DNA of 64,000 bases from Catellatospora sichuanensis (GTDB lineage Bacteria; Actinomycetota; Actinomycetes; Mycobacteriales; Micromonosporaceae), in NCBI RefSeq assembly GCF_007483665.1, contig NZ_ML660186.1, forward strand, positions 276,533 through 340,532. The letters are read 5' to 3'. A program made the position numbers and the translations under genes. The notes below the pieces were generated by a model that worked only from the letters and a program-made list of their open reading frames with translations, was not told where the DNA came from and did no database searches. Below, one piece after another: positions 60,655 through 64,000 of this stretch; position 1 is the first letter of the stretch; each line of letters opens with the position of its first letter.

Positions 60655-61058
60655 CTCCAACGTTCCGCACCCGATTACAAGCCGGATCGAGGCTTGCCGA
60701 TCCAGATCGGATCCTGTCGTCGTCGCAGCCCGCGTGACACCGAACCCCTGTATCGGTCTGGAACGGTACCGTGCGGTTGCTGTCAGGATTTGCTGTCAGG
60801 TTGGACGCCCGTACGGCGGCCTTCCGCGCGCACCAGCCGGAGGGTCACAGGTTGGAGCCCTGCCAGACCCCAGCTGGGCCAAGGCAATTTCCTGGCGCCC
60901 CCCACCTCAGCAACACCCGCTGCGCGCTCTTACTTAGGTTCGCCGGCGTTGCGGGACGAGCGGGGTAGATTGTGGACACCGTACAGGGCGGTACCCCAGC
61001 ATTCTGTCGTCGTTCAGTCGGCCGGTCGAAGAGTCAAGAACATGTTGCAGGAGGGCAT
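60655..61058. other. Gene-free stretch with degenerate tRNA-Val 3' end
   Basis: No gene is supported in these 404 bases. From about 60838 to 60872 the sequence CGGAGGGTCACAGGTT, GGAGCCCTGCCA matches the T arm and 3' end of the tRNA-Val at 59079 with about 5 changes in 33 bases. The resemblance continues into the downstream terminator (GGCAATTTCCTGG versus GGTCATTTGGCCTGG). The 5' half of the tRNA is absent. It is best read as a decayed attachment site or tRNA duplicate. Confidence 0.55.
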
Positions 61059-61835
61059 ATGACTTTGACGAGTCCTGGTGCGCAATCAGTACCGTCGACA
61101 AGTACCGCCGCTGGCCAGTGGATAAGGAATCCCTTAGGGATAATATCGATATTCTTAGCGCTCACCGAGGTGGCTATAGTCGTCGCAATCACTCAGGCAG
61201 CGGGCGGTATACAGATCCTTCTCGCTACTTTCGCAACCGTCTTCCCGATTGGCGTAGCGTCCGCATTCTTCTATATCGTGTGGCACAAGCCGCAGAACTT
61301 GTATGGCCCTGGCGACTATACCCATGGCACTTCTGTTACGTCATTTGTTGAGGCGTTAAGTCTTCCCTTGGGACGAAGCGACGCTGCGGTCGAGCTGGCA
61401 GTTCGGTCGGCGGTAGAGGCCGCCATCGACCGCGTCGCGAAACCAGGCATAACGCAAATTCAGGTCAACAGTGTAATTGACCAAGCCGTTGAAGTAGCGA
61501 AGCAGGATTTGGCTCGGCGAACAATCGAGGTTGAGATTGGCGAGCTGGACTTTGGGTCCGCGAAGAAGATTCTCACCATTCCAGTGGAGGATTCAACCAG
61601 AGCCGACCAATTGCTCAATCGCATTTGGTTTGGGATTAAGGATCGAGTGCCAGCCTACACTTACGGGAAAGCCTGGGTTCTTGTCGACTCCAAGGGCCGC
61701 GAGTTGGATTCGATTGGCACAAATTGGGCCGCCCAAAACCTCGGGACACGATCCGATAATCGCACTCTTGCCGATGCTGGCATCCCGCTCGACTCCAAGC
61801 TGTCTGTGCTCTATAAAGAAAGAATGCCTGTCTGA
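61059..61835 (+). CDS. Two-TM protein of unknown function, compositionally foreign
   Basis: Protein of 258 residues with visibly lower GC than every other gene in the window. Two TM helices (about 20-45 IISIFLALTEVAIVVAITQA and 52-72 ATFATVFPIGVASAFFYIVW) precede a cytoplasmic region. A helical part (SDAAVELAVRSAVEAAIDRV) is followed by a compact C-terminal domain of about 85 residues (TIPVEDSTRADQLLNRIWFG, AYTYGKAWVLVDSKGRELD), possibly beta-grasp-like. AGGAGGG precedes ATG 61059. The last codons run into a tRNA-Phe-like fragment. The 2TM-plus-small-sensor plan is seen among phage-defence effectors, but I recognise no specific family. Confidence 0.65.
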   Translation: MTLTSPGAQSVPSTSTAAGQWIRNPLGIISIFLALTEVAIVVAITQAAGGIQILLATFATVFPIGVASAFFYIVWHKPQNLYGPGDYTHGTSVTSFVEALSLPLGRSDAAVELAVRSAVEAAIDRVAKPGITQIQVNSVIDQAVEVAKQDLARRTIEVEIGELDFGSAKKILTIPVEDSTRADQLLNRIWFGIKDRVPAYTYGKAWVLVDSKGRELDSIGTNWAAQNLGTRSDNRTLADAGIPLDSKLSVLYKERMPV

Positions 61836-61876
61836 AAATCGGAAGGTCGGCGGTTCGACCCCGCCCCTGGCCACCA
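61829..61876 (+). repeat. Truncated tRNA-Phe 3' half (attachment-site relic)
   Basis: The anticodon loop CTGAAAA (GAA), GGAAGGTC, T arm with GGTTCGACC, acceptor CCTGGCC and ACCA match the 3' half of an actinobacterial tRNA-Phe. The 5' half (GGCCAGG, D arm) is missing. The preceding CDS stops inside it. Confidence 0.8.
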
Positions 61877-61897
61877 AAGCTCTTCGCCGGGCTTTGT

Positions 61898-61933
61898 AGC
61901 CCCGACCTGTGGAAACGCGGCTCGGGGCTTTTT
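61898..61933 (+). terminator. U-tract terminator behind the tRNA-Phe relic
   Basis: AGCCCCGA / TCGGGGCT stem followed by TTTT, the only classical U-tract terminator in the window. Presumably it is the terminator of the former tRNA gene. Confidence 0.8.
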
Positions 61934-62007
61934 CGTGCCCGGCTCGGCGAATCACGCTTGAACGTCCGTGACGTACCGCACGTTCCTCATGATCCCCGCG
62001 GCGTATC

Positions 62008-62030
62008 GCACGCAGATCGCACGCAAGATC
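62008..62030 (-). repeat. 23-nt motif, copy R2
   Basis: It reads GCACGCAGATCGCACGCAAG plus ATC. The minus-strand frame reads DLACDLRA. It lies 132 bases beyond the tRNA-Phe relic, similar to the spacing of R1 from tRNA-Val. No gene is supported in 61877-62176 apart from the terminator and this motif. Confidence 0.75.
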
Positions 62031-62176
62031 AAAGAACTTGGACGGTCCCACCGGCATGTCCTCCTGTCCTGACAGGTATGGAACCTGACGAAGTACCGCG
62101 ATGGTGCTGGCCGAGCAGCGGACCCCCTTGGTCCGGCGGATAGAGTGGCCGCCTTCACCCTGACGTATGGAGCACC

Positions 62177-63199
62177 GTGACCTGGACTTTTAGGCGCATG
62201 ATGTGGGGCCTGGCGGTAGCAGCGCTGCTTGGTGTCGCCGCGTTCGCCGCGCACGCATACGGCGCGGAGCAGCGCCAGCAGGTGGTTGACCACGGTCTGC
62301 GCTTCCCTGCGAGGGTCGTCGCCACGCATAAGTCACGCTGGGCCGACTCGTCGGATGTCACCTATCGGGTGAATGGCCGCGTTGATCAGGCCCGGCTCTA
62401 CGGTACGTGGGACGGCAGGCTGGAGATCGGCACGACGATCACCCTCTACCAGGACCCCGATGACCCTTCCCGGCTTGTCACGGCCGACGGCTACGCCACC
62501 GACGTAAGCACGATGTGGCCGATGCCGTTGACGGTTTTCGCGGGAGCACTCGCGCTGGCGGCCGTGTCCAGCTGGCTTAGCGCGCTACGCAGACGCAGGT
62601 GGGACGCGGTCACGGTGGACCCCGAACCCGAACCCGAACCCGACCCCGACGCGGTGCCGCGCCGTCGCCGGGGTGTGGTGCGCCGGGTCGATGTAGTCAC
62701 ACGCTCCGTGTTCGCTGTGCTGGCCGCCGTCATGGTGGTGATCGTCTGGCTGGCCCCGTGGGACGAATCCCTTGGCCTCGCCGTAGGCATGACGGTCGCC
62801 TGCATGGCCGTGATGTACCTGCTCGGCATGGCACACAAGATTGTCGTCACGCCCCAGAGCCTGGCCGTCTTCCAGCGGTTCCGAGTGCATCGCGTGCCAC
62901 GCCACCTCGTCGAGGCCGTGCGCCTTGTCGACGACGGTGTCCTTGAGTTGAGCGTCCGGGACGCCCAGGTGATCCACATTCCCACCGGTGCGGCGTCGAC
63001 CTGGGGTGCCCAGCTCAATGGTCGGCCGGCGCAGCTGCGCGCCGCAAACCGGCTACGCCGCCTTCTGGTCGCGGTGCCGCCCGTGGCCAGCGACCGACGG
63101 GTCACGACTTCTCCGCGCTACGTGATGATCGTCCTGGCCGTCCTGATCGTGGCGGCGTTCGCCGCCACGATGACGTTTCTGGCCGCGACCGCGAACTGA
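62177..63199 (+). CDS. DUF3592-like polytopic membrane protein
   Basis: Protein of 340 residues. TM1 is at about 10-26 (LAVAALLGVAAFAAHAYG). An exported DUF3592-like beta region follows (ARVVATHKSRWADSSDVTYR, GTTITLYQDPDDPSRLV). TM2 is near 115-133. A Pro-acid linker (DPEPEPEPDPDAVPRRRRG) leads to a TM pair at about 175-215, a PH-like cytoplasmic domain (KIVVTPQSLAVFQRFRVH) and a last TM at about 315-335. GTG 62177 has GGAG about 6 bases upstream and a TAGAGT -10-like box at 62141. Function unknown. Similar proteins cluster in variable regions. Confidence 0.72.
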   Translation: MTWTFRRMMWGLAVAALLGVAAFAAHAYGAEQRQQVVDHGLRFPARVVATHKSRWADSSDVTYRVNGRVDQARLYGTWDGRLEIGTTITLYQDPDDPSRLVTADGYATDVSTMWPMPLTVFAGALALAAVSSWLSALRRRRWDAVTVDPEPEPEPDPDAVPRRRRGVVRRVDVVTRSVFAVLAAVMVVIVWLAPWDESLGLAVGMTVACMAVMYLLGMAHKIVVTPQSLAVFQRFRVHRVPRHLVEAVRLVDDGVLELSVRDAQVIHIPTGAASTWGAQLNGRPAQLRAANRLRRLLVAVPPVASDRRVTTSPRYVMIVLAVLIVAAFAATMTFLAATAN

Positions 63200-63257
63200 A
63201 GTTCGGCGGATAGGGTCAGCCGAGCGCCCATGTCGCCGGTTCGTGCGCCCAAGACGC

Positions 63258-63276
63258 ACCCTGAACCTACGGATTA
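63258..63276 (-). repeat. Direct repeat DR2 (tRNA-like)
   Basis: It is identical to 60045-60063 (ACCCTGAACCTACGGATTA on the plus strand). The pair brackets 3.2 kb that include the DUF4259, two-TM and DUF3592 genes. Otherwise 63200-63417 holds no gene I can support. Confidence 0.75.
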
Positions 63277-63417
63277 CTGGCAGTCTGGTCGCTCAAGGCT
63301 GGGCAGGCGCATATACGTATGGTTCAGAGCATTTGAGGTCGGCGGAGTGCGGTGGCGTTGCTGTACGTGGCTGCTGTGCAGCAACTGCAGCGTGCATGGA
63401 TTGGGTCGACATGACCT

Positions 63418-63897
63418 TCAGGTCCACCAACCTAGCGGCTCTCCACTGGGGTCATAGACATTGCCAAACATCCACTCGGCTACTAACGCAACCGACAGCG
63501 CTTGCACATATGACTCGATGGACGAGAAGCCTGCCGTCACGGGAAAAGTGAGCACGAGCATATGGCTGTCGCAGCCATCGACGCTTCCGCCGGCGTGCTT
63601 GACCTGACCTTCGATTTGAGCCAACGCCGCAGTTGAAATTCCGCGATGGTACATCTGCACGCAGACGTTGCCTGATCTGCTTACGACTTGGATGGTGGCC
63701 GTCGCCTGGTCGTACTGCACGATGTCTCCCGCTGCTGCACCGCCTACGAGCGCGGGCGACAACTTCAATCGCAAGTGGACTTCGGGAAGTGGCTCGACGA
63801 GCAATCTTTCGTGAACGGGTGGATCGCCCGAATCTGGCACCACGACGTCAATAGTCCAACATTCGCCAACAGTGGTCACGGCGCTAGGGTGGCACAT
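63418..63897 (-). CDS. DUF4265-like protein
   Basis: Protein of 159 residues resembling DUF4265. HERLLVEPLPEVHLRLKLSP and GGAAAGDIVQYDQATATIQV match the family strand pattern ending in a GD-type turn. VVSRSGNVCVQMYH, AALAQIEGQVKHAGGSVDGC and VLTFPVTAGFSSIESYVQAL form the second half. No signal peptide or TM is seen. ATG 63897 is chosen. An upstream ATG at 63981 would extend the protein through motif R3. The ribosome site is weak (GCGAGA). Function unknown, and it is the only minus-strand gene of the accessory zone. Confidence 0.65.
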   Translation of the reverse strand: MCHPSAVTTVGECWTIDVVVPDSGDPPVHERLLVEPLPEVHLRLKLSPALVGGAAAGDIVQYDQATATIQVVSRSGNVCVQMYHRGISTAALAQIEGQVKHAGGSVDGCDSHMLVLTFPVTAGFSSIESYVQALSVALVAEWMFGNVYDPSGEPLGWWT

Positions 63898-63962
63898 CGT
63901 CTCGCTTAGCTGCCCGGGCCGATGGTGGGCGGGGTGCGACTCCCCGGAGCCCGAGGCTAGTT

Positions 63963-63985
63963 GCACGGATGTTGCACGCAAGGTC
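63963..63985 (-). repeat. 23-nt motif, copy R3
   Basis: It reads GCACGGATGTTGCACGCAAG plus GTC. The minus-strand frame reads DLACNIRA. It lies 66 bases beyond the DUF4265-like start. Confidence 0.7.
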
Positions 63986-64000
63986 AGGCTGTGTTCTGGT

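Noticed and set aside
61593-62057. Minus-strand 154-codon frame with ARGGVEPPTFRFSDRH
   Set aside because: It is antisense to the tRNA-Phe 3' relic and the two-TM gene. The same false-protein pattern.

Overview
The window is high-GC actinobacterial chromosome with frequent GTG/TTG starts and GGAGG ribosome binding sites. It most resembles a member of the Micromonosporaceae, possibly a Catellatospora relative. That placement is inference from three things: the short hairpin repeats scattered at gene ends, the SER-type leader mini-ORFs, and the gene content. No transposase, phage structural gene, CRISPR array, rRNA or large secondary-metabolite cluster is visible.

Layout. 0-4 kb is a tightly overlapping operon for CoA-ester metabolism (SDR, acyl-CoA dehydrogenase, MaoC hydratase, acyl-CoA ligase). 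4-7.9 kb is a tandem duplication of a cassette made of an ECF sigma factor plus a one-TM protein with an extracellular propeller-like domain. 8-24 kb holds single genes and small operons: HAD phosphatase, two DinB proteins, SDR, FAD monooxygenase, secreted alpha-amylase, HelD/HelR-like RNA polymerase motor, DedA, beta carbonic anhydrase, DUF3145, NagZ-like lipoprotein, an ECF42 sigma/YCII pair, an XdhC domain and a small kinase. 25-31.4 kb is the type II fatty acid synthase operon fasR-fabD-fabH-acpP-fabF-accD on the minus strand. 31.5-43.7 kb carries envelope and efflux genes (LppM-like, CopC, GT39-like, Stealth, MarR with ABC and MFS exporters), gltX and ThuA. 43.9-46.7 kb is aceE. 47.9-50.6 kb is a GH9 cellulase under a perfect CebR/CelR box. 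50.7-58.9 kb includes DUF4139, a Cys-pair membrane protein, a metallophosphoesterase, a fused 2-oxoacid dehydrogenase E1 and the DUF3052-AhpE pair. 59.1-64 kb is a tRNA-Val-anchored accessory zone with several tRNA 3'-end relics, three copies of a 23-nt motif and small orphan genes.

How it fits together. Fatty acid synthesis, pyruvate dehydrogenase and the DUF3052-AhpE pair recall the M. tuberculosis Rv2238c-Rv2247 neighbourhood, here spread apart by accessory blocks. Two secreted polysaccharide hydrolases (amylase, cellulase) each have a promoter followed at once by a palindromic LacI-type operator, suggesting substrate-induced derepression. Eight copies of a roughly 52-bp palindromic element mostly sit within a few bases of stop codons and probably act as 3'-end or terminator structures. 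A compensatory change in one copy supports selection on the stem.
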